From positions 14,671-78,670 of the forward strand of contig NZ_FOFR01000026.1 in NCBI RefSeq assembly GCF_900110955.1: a stretch of DNA of 64,000 bases. The letters are read 5' to 3'. Below are positions 52,526-61,922 of the stretch, one piece after another. Position 1 is the stretch's first letter. The number at the start of each line of letters is the position of its first letter. Source of the DNA: Lentzea xinjiangensis. Its GTDB lineage: Bacteria > Actinomycetota > Actinomycetes > Mycobacteriales > Pseudonocardiaceae. A program made the position numbers and the translations under genes. Under the pieces are notes generated by a model. The model worked only from the letters and a program-made list of their open reading frames with translations. It did not search any database and was not told the origin of the DNA.

Positions 52526-53703
52526 CGACGGCGGCGTGCTTCGCCCACCTCGGGCACCACGTGGTGTGCGCTGACGTGGACGAGGCGAAGATCGAGGCGT
52601 TGACCGCGGGTGAGGTGACCCTGCACGAGCCGGGCCTGCGGGAGCTGGTCGCGCAGGGCCTGGCCGGTGGCGGGCTCGTGTTCGTGCCGGGCAGCGAGCT
52701 GTCCGATGTGGACTTCACCTTCGTCTGCGTGCCGACGCCCACCGGGGCCGACGGCGAGGCGGACCTGTCCGCCGTCGAGGAGGTGCTGGGCCGGTCGCCG
52801 CAGGGCGTGGTGGTGCTCAAGTCTACGGTGCCCGTGGGAACCGCCGCCCGCTACCCCGGCGTGGTGTCGAACCCGGAGTTCCTGCGCGAGGGCCACGCCG
52901 TCGAGGACTTCCTGCGGCCGCAACGGGTCGTGGTCGGTGCCCGCGACGAACGGCAGGCGCACGCGGTGGCGGAGCTCTACGCGCCGACCGGCGCGCCGAC
53001 GGTGATCACCGACAACACGAGCGCCGAACTGGTGAAGTACGCCAGCAACTGCTTCCTGGCGCTCAAGCTCTCCTACGTCAACACGGTGGCGGAGCTGTGC
53101 GAGAACCTCGGCGCCGACATCGACGGCGTCACCGAGGGGATGCGGCTCGACGACCGGATCGGGGCGTCGTGCCTCGCACCGGGACCGGGGTGGGGCGGCT
53201 CGTGCCTGCCCAAGGACACCCTCGCCCTGCTGGCCACCGCGAAGGCCGCCGGGGTGGAGTTCCCGACCCTCGACGGGGCGATCACCACCAACCGGCACCA
53301 GCCGCGGCGTGTCGCCGACCGGATCCGCGCCGAGATCGGGTCGCTCGACGGCGCCCGCATCGGCCTGCTGGGGCTCACCTTCAAGGCGGGCACCAACGAC
53401 CTGCGGGACTCGCCCGCGCTCGCCGTCGCGGAGGTCCTCGCCCGGGAGGGCGCCGAGCTGAAGGCCTTCGACCCGTGCGTGCGGGAGGACCGCCCCGGAA
53501 TCGCCGTGGTGGAGACGGCGGCCGAGGCGGCGGACGGCGTGGACGTGCTCGTCGTGCTGACCGAGTGGCCGGAGTTCGCCGAGCTGGACTGGCCGGAGCT
53601 GGCGAGGCACGCCGGCACGCCGCTGATCTTCGACACCCGCAACGTCCTGCCGCGGGACAAGGTGACCGAGGCGGGGTTCCGCCTGATCACGACCGGACGT
53701 TAG
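52486..53703 (+). CDS. ugd: UDP-glucose 6-dehydrogenase (UDP-glucose/GDP-mannose dehydrogenase family)
   Basis: 405 aa. N-terminal NAD site GAGYVGLTTAACFAHLGH, VPTPTG, the catalytic Cys in GWGGSCLPKDT (about 237-247), and the C-terminal UDP-binding domain (LGLTFKAGTNDLRDSP). It oxidises UDP-glucose to UDP-glucuronate, the substrate for the decarboxylase-like enzyme at 48220. The GTG at 52486 lies inside the end of the GT9 gene. Converges with the ALDH gene, 17-bp overlap. Confidence 0.93.
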   Translation: MRIGVIGAGYVGLTTAACFAHLGHHVVCADVDEAKIEALTAGEVTLHEPGLRELVAQGLAGGGLVFVPGSELSDVDFTFVCVPTPTGADGEADLSAVEEVLGRSPQGVVVLKSTVPVGTAARYPGVVSNPEFLREGHAVEDFLRPQRVVVGARDERQAHAVAELYAPTGAPTVITDNTSAELVKYASNCFLALKLSYVNTVAELCENLGADIDGVTEGMRLDDRIGASCLAPGPGWGGSCLPKDTLALLATAKAAGVEFPTLDGAITTNRHQPRRVADRIRAEIGSLDGARIGLLGLTFKAGTNDLRDSPALAVAEVLAREGAELKAFDPCVREDRPGIAVVETAAEAADGVDVLVVLTEWPEFAELDWPELARHAGTPLIFDTRNVLPRDKVTEAGFRLITTGR

Positions 53704-55039
53704 GAACGCCGAGGTGGACCACCTTCGTGGTGGTCATCTCGTCGAGCAGCTCGGGGCCGTACCCGTACCCGGTGCCGGAGGCGCCCCGCGGCTGCGCGGC
53801 ACCGCCCGGCGCGCCCCCGAACACGGCGTTGACCTTCACCGTGCCGACCGGCAGCGCCCGCCACGCGCGCTGGGCGTGCTCCATCGAGCCCGTCAGCACG
53901 GTGGCGGCCAGGCCGTAGTCGCCGGAACAGGCCTCGGCGAGGCCTTCGTCGAACGACGACACGAGCTGCACGGGCGCGACCGGGCCGAACGTCTCCTCGC
54001 ACATCACCTTCATCGCCCCTGAGCAGTCCGCCAGCACGGTCGCGGGGTAGTAGGCGCCGGGGCCGTCCGGGATCGAACCGCCGACCAGCGCGGACGCGCC
54101 CGCTCCCACGGCGTCGGCCACCTGGGCGTGCACGAACTCGCGGTGCCGGGTGTCGACCAGCGGCTGCGGATCGGCGTTCCACGTGCGGGCCTGCTCGCAC
54201 AGCGCCTCGATGAACGGCGTGGCGATCGCCTTGTGCAGGTAGATCCGCTCGACCGAGGTGCACAGCTGGCCCGCGTTCGTGAACGCCCCCAGCGCCGCCT
54301 GCTGCGCCGCCCACACCGGGTCCACGTCGTCGTCGACGAGCAGCGGGTCGTTGCCCCCGTTCTCCAGCAACAGCTTCGCGGTGGACGAGCCGGCGATGGC
54401 CCGGCCCGTCGCGGTGCTGCCGACGTGGGCGACGAGGTCGGCCTCGGCGGAGCTGACCAGCGCGGCGCCGATCTCACCGTCACCGACCAGCGTCTGCAGC
54501 ACGCCGTCGGGGAAGCAGGACCGCAGCACGGTGGCCAGCAGCAGCCCGGTGTGCGGGCAGCGCTCGCTCGGCTTGTGCACCACCACGTTGCCGGTGACCA
54601 GGGCCGCGCCGAGCAGCCCGCACGCCACGGCGATCGGGTCGTTCCACGGCGTCAGCGCCACCACGACACCGCGCGGCTCCGGGACCATGAAGTCCACCGC
54701 CGAGCCGAGCAGCGACCGTCCACGGTGGACCGGACCGAGCTCGGCGTACTGCTCCAGCGTCGAGGCGCCCGCGAGCACGCCCTCGCGCGCCGACGCGAAC
54801 GGCCGTCCTGTCTCGGTCTCCACCACGGTCGCCAGGTCGCTCGCCCGTTCGCGCACCGCGGCGGCCGCCGCCCTGACCGCCGCTCCCCGCTCCGCGGCGG
54901 GGGTGGCGGCCCACGCCGGCTGGGCGGAGCGGGCGGTGGACATCGCGGCCGCGACCTCGGACGCGGTGGCGGCGGGGAGCCAGCCGACGAGCTGCGAGTC
55001 GCGCGGGCTGTGGACGTCGATGGCGTGCATGGTCGTCAT
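53687..55039 (-). CDS. Aldehyde dehydrogenase family protein
   Basis: 450 aa, slightly short. Catalytic Cys in NAGQLCTS (near 260), Glu in LLENGGNDP, and CEETFGPVAPV near the end. Oxidises an aldehyde to the acid with NAD(P)+. It is the only minus-strand gene inside the glycan cluster and splits it in two, so it may be an insertion or have an independent role. Start chosen at the ATG at 55039, with a second at 55030. Confidence 0.9.
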   Translation of the reverse strand: MTTMHAIDVHSPRDSQLVGWLPAATASEVAAAMSTARSAQPAWAATPAAERGAAVRAAAAAVRERASDLATVVETETGRPFASAREGVLAGASTLEQYAELGPVHRGRSLLGSAVDFMVPEPRGVVVALTPWNDPIAVACGLLGAALVTGNVVVHKPSERCPHTGLLLATVLRSCFPDGVLQTLVGDGEIGAALVSSAEADLVAHVGSTATGRAIAGSSTAKLLLENGGNDPLLVDDDVDPVWAAQQAALGAFTNAGQLCTSVERIYLHKAIATPFIEALCEQARTWNADPQPLVDTRHREFVHAQVADAVGAGASALVGGSIPDGPGAYYPATVLADCSGAMKVMCEETFGPVAPVQLVSSFDEGLAEACSGDYGLAATVLTGSMEHAQRAWRALPVGTVKVNAVFGGAPGGAAQPRGASGTGYGYGPELLDEMTTTKVVHLGVPNVRS

Positions 55040-55087
55040 GCCTCGCGGGTACCCGTCGACGCAGGTCGAAACCCTGGAGGGAGACCC

Positions 55088-55483
55088 ATGCCCGGACGCG
55101 AGGAACTGCCCAGCACGGTGGCGAGGTCACCGAAGAAGGCGCAGCGGACGTGGATCAAGGCGCACGACTCGGCCGTCGAGACCTACGGCGAAGGCGAACG
55201 CGCGCACCGCACCGCGTTCTCCGCGCTCAAGCACGGCTTCGAGAAGGTCGGCGACCACTGGGAGCCCAAGCGGGAGAAGGGGCCGTCGGACGAGCAGGCG
55301 GAACGCGGCACCCCGGCGCGGGGCGGTACCGCGGGCGGTGTCGACGCGAACGCGAGCAAGCAGCACCTCTACGACATGGCCAAGAGGCTCGGGATCGAGG
55401 GCCGCTCGCGAATGAGCAAGGACGAGCTCGTCGAGGCCATCGGCAAGGCGAACGACCGCGCGACCGCGAGGGCTCGATCGTGA
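55088..55483 (+). CDS. ChaB-family protein with C-terminal Rho-N-like helical domain
   Basis: 131 aa. ChaB domain about 1-65 (LPSTVARSPKKAQRTWIKAH), a charged linker, and a helix-hairpin like the Rho N-terminal/SAP fold about 85-131 (SKQHLYDMAKRLGIEGRSRM). ChaB proteins are small cytoplasmic proteins first linked to cation transport; function unclear. ATG at 55088 with GGAGG upstream. Overlaps the next gene as GTGA. Confidence 0.85.
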   Translation: MPGREELPSTVARSPKKAQRTWIKAHDSAVETYGEGERAHRTAFSALKHGFEKVGDHWEPKREKGPSDEQAERGTPARGGTAGGVDANASKQHLYDMAKRLGIEGRSRMSKDELVEAIGKANDRATARARS

Positions 55484-56472
55484 AGGTGGTCGTCACCGGC
55501 GCGACCGGCAACGTCGGCACCGCCCTCCTGCGCAGGCTCGCCGCCGAGCAGGACGTCGAGGTGCACGGGATCTCCCGCCGACCTCCGGCGGACGCGCCGC
55601 CGTACCGCGGCGTGAAGTGGACGCCGATCGACATCGGCCGGCCGGGCGCGGAGGAGCCGCTGGGCGTCGCGTTCGAGAACGCGGACGCCGTGGTGCACCT
55701 CGCCTGGCTCATCCAGCCCGCGCGCGACGAGCGGCTGCTGTACCGCACGAACGTGGCCGGATCCGCGCGCGTCTTCGGCGCGGCGGCGGACGCGGGCGTG
55801 CCGCACCTGGTGCACATGTCCTCCGTCGGTGCCTACTCGCCAGGCTCCAAGGACCGCCGCGTGGACGAGTCGTGGCCGGTGAGGGGCGTGTCGTCGTCCT
55901 TCTACAGCAGGCACAAGGCCGCGGTGGAGCACCTGCTCACCCAGTTCGAGTCGCGCCTGCTCATCTCGCGACCGCGTCCCGGCCTGATCCTGCAGTCCGA
56001 CGCCGGGTCCGAGATCCGCGACTACTTCCTCGGCAGGCTCGTGCCGAAAGCCCTGTTCCGGCACAAGATCCCCGTTCTGCCGCTGCCGCGCGACATCGTT
56101 CTGCAGTTCGTCCACGCCGACGACGTCGCCGACGCGTTGGTGCGCATCCTGAGGCAACGAACGGGTGGTGCCTTCAACCTGGTGGCGGAACCCGTCGTCA
56201 CTCCCCGTGCACTTGCGGAGGTGCTGGGAGGCCGCCATGTCGCCCTACCGGCGAAGCTGTTGCGGGAGCTGGCGAACCTGAGTTGGCACCTCCGGCTGCA
56301 ACCCACGCCGCCCGGTTGGGTGGACCTGGCCCTGAAATCGCCGCTGCTGGACGCGACCCGCGCACGGGCGGAACTGGGCTGGGAGCCCAGGTACGACGCG
56401 GAGGAGGCGCTTCAGGCACTCGTGCGGGGAATCGGGGAGGGTGGTGAGGTGCCAGCCAGCCCGGTGCTGTGA
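55480..56472 (+). CDS. NAD-dependent epimerase/dehydratase family protein
   Basis: 330-aa extended SDR. GATGNVGTALLRRL nucleotide loop, HMSSVGAY with Ser, catalytic Tyr-Lys in YSRHKAAVE, and VHADDVADAL. It resembles sugar or nucleoside-sugar epimerases; the C-terminal half gives no sure substrate. Could act on the activated heptose, as no HldD is otherwise seen, but HldD motifs are not evident. Coupled to the ChaB gene. Confidence 0.8.
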   Translation: MKVVVTGATGNVGTALLRRLAAEQDVEVHGISRRPPADAPPYRGVKWTPIDIGRPGAEEPLGVAFENADAVVHLAWLIQPARDERLLYRTNVAGSARVFGAAADAGVPHLVHMSSVGAYSPGSKDRRVDESWPVRGVSSSFYSRHKAAVEHLLTQFESRLLISRPRPGLILQSDAGSEIRDYFLGRLVPKALFRHKIPVLPLPRDIVLQFVHADDVADALVRILRQRTGGAFNLVAEPVVTPRALAEVLGGRHVALPAKLLRELANLSWHLRLQPTPPGWVDLALKSPLLDATRARAELGWEPRYDAEEALQALVRGIGEGGEVPASPVL

Positions 56473-56524
56473 AACGCTTCGCCGAGTAGCGTTTCAAGCC
56501 GCTTTTCTAGGCTAAATCTCCTAT

Positions 56525-57040
56525 ATGGACCAGTCCTTCGACGCCGTGCTGTTCGACCGCGATGGCACTCTCATCGAGGACGTGCCGTACAACGGCGATC
56601 CCGCTCGCGTCACCCCCATGCCCGGAGCTCTCGAAGTGCTCCGCGACCTGCGCGCACAGGGCCTTCGCACCGGGGTGGTGACCAACCAGTCGGGCATCGG
56701 CCGCGGACTGCTGACCGAGGCGCAGGTCACGGCGGTGAACGCGCGGGTGGAGGAGTTGCTGGGCCCCTTCGGGACCTGGCAGATCTGCCCCCACCACCCC
56801 GACGACGCCTGCGCGTGCCGCAAGCCCGCTCCCGGCATGGTGCTGGCGGCCTGCGCGGCGCTGGAGGTCAGCCCCCACCGCACCGTCTTCGTAGGCGACA
56901 TCGGGGCCGACGTCGAGGCCGCGCAGGCCGCCGGGGCGGTTCCGCTGCTCGTGCCCACGGCGGTGACCAGGCCCGAGGAGGTGCGGCGGGCGCCGCGCAC
57001 CGCGTCCGGCCTGCACGCCGTGCTGGAGCTGGTCCGGTGA
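56525..57040 (+). CDS. gmhB: D-glycero-D-manno-heptose 1,7-bisphosphate 7-phosphatase-like HAD enzyme
   Basis: 171 aa. HAD nucleophile and acid Asp11/Asp13 in FDRDGTLIED, VVTNQSGIGRG, the zinc-type Cys/His set in CPHHPDDACACRKP, and GDIGADVEAA. GmhB removes the 7-phosphate from heptose bisphosphate, between the kinase and nucleotidyl steps of activated heptose synthesis. Starts 52 bp after the epimerase gene, and couples to the next GT9 gene as GTGA. Confidence 0.92.
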   Translation: MDQSFDAVLFDRDGTLIEDVPYNGDPARVTPMPGALEVLRDLRAQGLRTGVVTNQSGIGRGLLTEAQVTAVNARVEELLGPFGTWQICPHHPDDACACRKPAPGMVLAACAALEVSPHRTVFVGDIGADVEAAQAAGAVPLLVPTAVTRPEEVRRAPRTASGLHAVLELVR

Positions 57041-58020
57041 GGACGCTCGTGGCGCGGCTGGACAGCGACGGCGACGTGCTGCTGGCCGGACCGGCGGTGC
57101 GCGCGGCCGCGGCGGCCGGTGAGGTGGTGCTGCTGTGCGGTCCCAGCGGCGTCCAGGCGGCGGAGCTGCTGCCCGGCGTCACGCGGATCGTCGAGTGGGA
57201 GTGCCCGTGGATCGTGCACCCCGCCCCGGACGTCCGGCCGGTCGACATCGAAGCGGTCACGGCACTGGTGCACGGGATTCGCGCCGACGTGGCATTGATC
57301 CTGACGTCGTTCCACCAGAGCCCGCTGCCGCTGGCCCTGATGCTGCGGCTGGCGGGCGTGCCGAAGATCGTCGCCCGCTCGACCGACTACCCGGGGTCGC
57401 TGCTGGACGTGCGGCTGCGCGACGACCCGGACGTCCCCGAGGCGCAGCGGGCGCTGGAGGTCGCGCGCGCGGCCGGGTTCGAGCTGCCGGAGGGCGACGA
57501 CGGCCGGCTGGCGGTCGTCGAGCCGCCGCCCAGCGGCCTGAGCGGTCCGTACGTGGTGGTGCACCCCGGAGCGACGGTGCCGGCCCGCACCTGGTCGCCC
57601 GACCGGTGGGCGAAGGCGGTGGTCGCGCTGACCGCCGCCGGGCACCGCGTCGTCGTGACCGGGGGACCGGGGGAGACCGAGCTGACCGGGCACGTCGCCG
57701 GCGCCTGCGGAACCGACCTGGGCGGGCGCACCACCTTCCGCGAGCTGGCCGGGGTCCTGGCCGGTGCCGGCGCGGTCGTCGTCGGCAACACCGGGCCCGC
57801 CCACCTCGCGGCCGCCGTCGGCACGCCGGTCGTGTCGCTCTTCGCCCCGGTCGTTCCCGCGAAGCGCTGGGCGCCGCACGGTGAGCACGTGCTCCTCGGC
57901 GACCAGAACGCGCCCTGCCGTGACACCAGAGCCCGTGAATGTCCTGTGCCCGGCCACCCGTGCCTCGACCAGGTCGACCCGGCGGAGGTCGTGGCAGCGG
58001 TCGCGGAGGTGACAGCGTGA
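57037..58020 (+). CDS. GT9-family glycosyltransferase (heptosyltransferase fold), copy 2
   Basis: 327 aa. N-terminal LVARLDSDGDVLLAGPAVRA, and donor region HPGATVPARTWSPDRW, VGNTGPAHLAAAVGTPVVSLF. A Cys-rich tail (CRDTRARECPVPGHPC) resembles heptosyltransferase I/II ends. Placed directly between gmhB and gmhA/hldE, which supports heptose as the donor sugar. Confidence 0.92.
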   Translation: MRTLVARLDSDGDVLLAGPAVRAAAAAGEVVLLCGPSGVQAAELLPGVTRIVEWECPWIVHPAPDVRPVDIEAVTALVHGIRADVALILTSFHQSPLPLALMLRLAGVPKIVARSTDYPGSLLDVRLRDDPDVPEAQRALEVARAAGFELPEGDDGRLAVVEPPPSGLSGPYVVVHPGATVPARTWSPDRWAKAVVALTAAGHRVVVTGGPGETELTGHVAGACGTDLGGRTTFRELAGVLAGAGAVVVGNTGPAHLAAAVGTPVVSLFAPVVPAKRWAPHGEHVLLGDQNAPCRDTRARECPVPGHPCLDQVDPAEVVAAVAEVTA

Positions 58021-58880
58021 GGATTTTGCTGTGGCACGTCCACGGTTCGTGGACGCATGCGTTCGTGCAAGGAGAGCACGAGTACTTGATCCCCGGGCCA
58101 CCACACGGGATCGGCCTGGCCGGCCGGCCGTGGCGGGCCACCGAGGTCGATCTGTCCGAAGTGGACGACGTCGACGTCGTGGTGGTGCAGCGGGTGGAGG
58201 AGCTCTCGCAGGTGCCGCCGGGGGTGCCGGTGATCTACCTGGAGCACAACACGCCGAAGTACCCGGCGCAGGAGCACCCGCTCGCCGACTGGGACGGCAC
58301 CCTGGTCCACGTCACGCACTTCAACAGCCTGATGTGGGACTGCGGCAGCACCCGGACCGTCGTGATCGAGCACGGCGTCGTCGATCCGGGACCGCTCTAC
58401 ACCGGCGAGCTCCCGCGCGTGGCGGCGGTGATCAACGAACCGGTCCGGCGGGGCCGGATCGTCGGCTCCGACCTGTTGCCGCGGTTCGACCCGATCGACG
58501 TCTTCGGCATCGCCACCGAGGAGATCGGCGGGCAGGGCGACCACGAGCTCGGCCGTCTGCACCGCGAGCTGGCCCGCCGCCGCGTGTACCTGCACCCGGC
58601 GCGCTGGACCTCCCTGGGGTTGTCGTTGCTGGAGGCCATGCACCTCGGCATGCCGGTCGTCGCGCTGGCGTGCACGGAGGCGGTCAGGGCCGTGCCACCG
58701 GAGGCCGGCGCCATCTCGGCCGACGTGGACGAGCTGGTGCGGGCGGCACGGGAGCTGATCGCCGACCCCGCTCTGGCACAGGAGAAAGGACGGCGGGCCC
58801 GCGAGTTCGCGCTGGCTCACTACGGACTCGACGCGTTCCTGCGCAACTGGGACGTGCTGTTGAAGGAGGTGACCGGATGA
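58017..58880 (+). CDS. Glycosyltransferase, GT-B fold (GT4/GT1-like)
   Basis: 287 aa, short for a GT-B enzyme. N-terminal LLWHVHGSWTHAFVQGEHEY and IYLEHNTPKYPAQEHPL. The C-terminal half (HPARWTSLGLSLLEAMHLGMPVVAL) is the usual nucleotide-sugar binding motif. No membrane segment. It resembles proteins placed next to gmhA in other actinobacteria; donor unknown. GTGA overlap upstream and ATGA overlap downstream. Confidence 0.85.
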   Translation: MRILLWHVHGSWTHAFVQGEHEYLIPGPPHGIGLAGRPWRATEVDLSEVDDVDVVVVQRVEELSQVPPGVPVIYLEHNTPKYPAQEHPLADWDGTLVHVTHFNSLMWDCGSTRTVVIEHGVVDPGPLYTGELPRVAAVINEPVRRGRIVGSDLLPRFDPIDVFGIATEEIGGQGDHELGRLHRELARRRVYLHPARWTSLGLSLLEAMHLGMPVVALACTEAVRAVPPEAGAISADVDELVRAARELIADPALAQEKGRRAREFALAHYGLDAFLRNWDVLLKEVTG

Positions 58881-60076
58881 GGATCGCGATGGTGTCGGAA
58901 CACGCCAGCCCGCTCGCGGCTCTGGGAGGTGCCGACGCGGGAGGGCAGAACGTGCACGTGGCCGCGTTGGCGGCGGCACTCGTGCGCAGAGGTCATGAAG
59001 TCGCGGTGTACACGAGGCGGGACGCCCGTGGGCTCGCGGATCGCGTTGGCACCTCTGACGGCTACGAGGTCGTGCACGTGCCGGCGGGGCCCGCGGAGCA
59101 GGTGCCCAAGGACGACCTGCTGCCGCACATGAACGCGTTCTCGGACTTCCTGACGCAGGACTGGCGCGACGCGCCACCGGACGTGGTGCACAGCCACTTC
59201 TGGATGTCCGGTCTGGCCTCGGTGCAGGCCGCGCGGCAGGACCGCGTCCCGGTCGTGCACACCTACCACGCGCTCGGCACGGTGAAGCGCCGCCATCAAG
59301 GAGCGCGGGACACGAGCCCGCCCGACCGGATCGCGGTGGAACGGCTCGTCGGCAACGAGGCGGCCGCGATCGCCGCCACCTGTGAGGACGAGGTCCAGGA
59401 GCTGCTGCGCATCGGGCTGAGGAGGCAGAAGATCTCGGTGGTGCCCTGCGGCGTGGACACGAAGTTCTTCTCCGGCGTGGGTGCGGTCGCGCCGCGAACG
59501 GCGCAGCGGCGGATCGTCTCGGTCGGCAGACTGGTGCGGCGCAAGGGATTCGACGACCTGATCGCCGCGATGCCGCTGGTGCCCGACGCCGAGTTGGTGA
59601 TCGCGGGAGGCCCGCCGGAGGTGGAGGACGACCCCGAGGCCCAACGGCTGCTCGCCTGTGCGCAGGCCCGTGGCGTCGCGGACCGGGTGCACCTGATCGG
59701 ACAGGTGAACCGCGCCGACATGCCCGCGCTGCTCCGCTCGGCGGACGTCGTGGCGTGCGTGCCGTGGTACGAGCCGTTCGGCATCGTTCCGTTGGAGGCG
59801 ATGGCATGTGGCGTGCCCGTCGTCGCGTCCGCGGTCGGCGGGCTCACCGACACCGTGGTGCACGGCGTCACCGGTCTGCTGGTGCCGCCGCGCGACCCGA
59901 GGAGCCTCGGGCGCGCGTTGCGCAAGCTGCTCGCGAACCCGTCGCGGGCCATGGCCTTCGGCATGGCGGGGCAGGACCGGGTGGACGTCCGCTACACGTG
60001 GGACGAGGTCGCCACCCGCACCGAGGCCGTCTACCGGCGGGTGCTCGCGACCAACGGCTTGGCGGTGGCGCAGTGA
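58877..60076 (+). CDS. Family 4 glycosyltransferase
   Basis: 399 aa, GT-B fold. N-terminal acceptor domain begins SEHASPLAALGGADAGGQNV, as in sucrose-phosphate-synthase and MshA-type GT4 enzymes. C-terminal VGRLVRRKGFDDLI and EPFGIVPLEAMACGVPVVAS carry the E-x7-E retaining motif. AAGGAGG lies upstream of the ATG. Probably adds a sugar to the glycan or to a lipid carrier on the cytoplasmic face. Confidence 0.92.
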   Translation: MRIAMVSEHASPLAALGGADAGGQNVHVAALAAALVRRGHEVAVYTRRDARGLADRVGTSDGYEVVHVPAGPAEQVPKDDLLPHMNAFSDFLTQDWRDAPPDVVHSHFWMSGLASVQAARQDRVPVVHTYHALGTVKRRHQGARDTSPPDRIAVERLVGNEAAAIAATCEDEVQELLRIGLRRQKISVVPCGVDTKFFSGVGAVAPRTAQRRIVSVGRLVRRKGFDDLIAAMPLVPDAELVIAGGPPEVEDDPEAQRLLACAQARGVADRVHLIGQVNRADMPALLRSADVVACVPWYEPFGIVPLEAMACGVPVVASAVGGLTDTVVHGVTGLLVPPRDPRSLGRALRKLLANPSRAMAFGMAGQDRVDVRYTWDEVATRTEAVYRRVLATNGLAVAQ

Positions 60077-60648
60077 CGGTCGAAAGCCACCTCGCCGGCC
60101 TGGCCGAGACCCTGGACGGGCTGCGCGCCCAAGCCTCGCGCGTGCACCACTGGGGCACGCTGCTCGCCCGCCTGCTGCTCAACGGCGGCAGGCTGCTCGC
60201 GGCGGGCAACGGCGGGTCCGCAGCCGAGGCCCAGCACCTCACCGCCGAGCTCGTCGGCCGCTACCGGCACGACCGGGCGCCGTTCTCCGCGCTGGCGCTG
60301 TGCTCCGAGACCTCCAGCCTCACCGCGATCGCCAACGACTACGGCTACGACCAGGTGTTCGCCCGCCAAGTGGTGGCCCACGCCCGTGCCGGCGACATCG
60401 TGGTCCTGCTGTCCACGAGCGGCAGCAGCCAGAACCTGCTGGAGGCGGCGCACGCCGCCAAGAAGGTCGGCGCGACCGTGTGGGCGCTGACCGGCCCGCT
60501 GCCGAACCCGCTGGCATCGCTGGCCGACGACACCCTCGCGCTGCCCGGCGAACCGTGCAACGTGCAGGAGGCGCAGCTCGTGGCGGTGCACGCGTTGTGC
60601 GAGGCGTTCGAGGCGGCGCTGCCCTCGGCCTTCCGGAGGGCGTCGTGA
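60073..60648 (+). CDS. gmhA: Phosphoheptose (sedoheptulose 7-phosphate) isomerase
   Basis: 191-aa SIS-domain protein. GNGGSAAEAQHLTAELVGRY is the GmhA signature, followed by LSTSGSSQNLLEAAHAAKK. It isomerises sedoheptulose 7-phosphate to D-glycero-D-manno-heptose 7-phosphate, the first committed step to activated heptose. GTGA overlaps on both sides, so it is translated with the GT4 and hldE genes. Confidence 0.94.
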   Translation: MTVESHLAGLAETLDGLRAQASRVHHWGTLLARLLLNGGRLLAAGNGGSAAEAQHLTAELVGRYRHDRAPFSALALCSETSSLTAIANDYGYDQVFARQVVAHARAGDIVVLLSTSGSSQNLLEAAHAAKKVGATVWALTGPLPNPLASLADDTLALPGEPCNVQEAQLVAVHALCEAFEAALPSAFRRAS

Positions 60649-61922
60649 AACTGGTCGTGGTGGGTGACGCCCTGCTCGACGTCGACGTGGAGGGCACCGT
60701 CGACCGGCTCTGCCCGGACGCTCCCGCCCCTGTGCTGGACGTCGTGGCCGAGCACCCGCGGGCGGGAGGAGCGGCGCTGGCGGCGACCATGGCCGCGCGC
60801 GACGGCGTGGACGTGACGCTCGTCAGCGCGTTGTCCGACGACTCCGACGGGGAGCGGTTGCGGTCGCTGGTCGGCGTTCCCGGCGTTTTCGGCCACGTGG
60901 ACTCCGTGCCGGTGAAGACCCGGTTGCGCAGCGCCGGGACGTCGTTGGCCCGCATGGACCGCGGCGGCAGCTCCACGCCGCCGCGGGTCACCGACGACAT
61001 GCTCGACGTCGTGCTGTCCGCCGACGTCGTGCTGGCGTCCGACTACGGCCGCGGCCTGCTCCGCGACGAACGGCTGAGGTCCGTGCTCACGCGCGTACCG
61101 GTGGTGTGGGATCCGCATCCCCGCGGTCCGGCCCCCGTGCCGGGGGCGCGGCTCGTGACCCCGAACCTGTCCGAGGCCACGGCGTTCAGCGGCACGTCCG
61201 ATCCGGACGAGGCGGCGAGGACGTTGCTGGCGAACTGGCAGGCGCGGGCCGTCGTGGTCACCATGGGCGGCGACGGCGCGGTGCTCCACTGTGGAGGGAC
61301 ACCGATCGCCGTGCCCGCACCGGCCGTGGCGGTCGCCGACCCGTGCGGTGCGGGGGACCGGTTCGCCGTGACGGCGGCGGTGCGGCTGGCCGGTGGCGCG
61401 GCGCCGGACGACGCGGTGGCCGACGCCGTCGCGGCGGCGGCGGAGTTCCTCGCCCGCGGCGGTGTCTCCGGCATGCGCGCCCCGCTGCCGTCCACTGTGG
61501 ACGAGGTGCGCCGGCGTGGCGGGGTGGTCGTGGCCACCGGAGGGTGCTTCGACGTCCTGCACACCGGGCACGTGCGGATGCTGGCCGCCGCGCGGGCGCT
61601 GGGGGACTGCCTGGTGGTGTGCCTCAACTCCGACCAGTCGGTGCGGCGCCTGAAGGGCGAGGGACGGCCGGTCAACCGCCAGGAGGAGCGCATCGAGGTG
61701 CTGCGGGCGCTCGAGTCCGTGGACGACGTGATCGTGTTCGGGGAGGACACCCCGGAGAACGTCCTGGGCCGGTTGCGGCCGGACGTGTGGGTGAAGGGCG
61801 GGGACTACACCGCCGAACTGCTGCCGGAGAACGCCGTCGTGCGGCGCTGGGGTGGGCGGACCGTCGTGGTCCCCTACCACCGCGGGCGCTCGACGACCGA
61901 GATCCTCGCGAGGAGGGGTTGA
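60645..61922 (+). CDS. hldE: Bifunctional heptose 7-phosphate kinase/heptose 1-phosphate nucleotidyltransferase
   Basis: 425 aa. N-terminal PfkB sugar kinase about 1-285 (VVGDALLDVDVEG, SLARMDRGG, catalytic Asp in DPCGAGDRFAV). C-terminal cytidylyltransferase-like domain about 295-425 (GCFDVLHTGHVRML with HxGH, KGGDYT). Same domain order as HldE of Gram-negative bacteria, which makes ADP-heptose; some actinomycete relatives make GDP-heptose, so the nucleotide is open. The kinase part is a little short and its substrate loop (RLCPDAPAPV) differs from enterobacterial HldE. Confidence 0.92.
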   Translation: MKLVVVGDALLDVDVEGTVDRLCPDAPAPVLDVVAEHPRAGGAALAATMAARDGVDVTLVSALSDDSDGERLRSLVGVPGVFGHVDSVPVKTRLRSAGTSLARMDRGGSSTPPRVTDDMLDVVLSADVVLASDYGRGLLRDERLRSVLTRVPVVWDPHPRGPAPVPGARLVTPNLSEATAFSGTSDPDEAARTLLANWQARAVVVTMGGDGAVLHCGGTPIAVPAPAVAVADPCGAGDRFAVTAAVRLAGGAAPDDAVADAVAAAAEFLARGGVSGMRAPLPSTVDEVRRRGGVVVATGGCFDVLHTGHVRMLAAARALGDCLVVCLNSDQSVRRLKGEGRPVNRQEERIEVLRALESVDDVIVFGEDTPENVLGRLRPDVWVKGGDYTAELLPENAVVRRWGGRTVVVPYHRGRSTTEILARRG

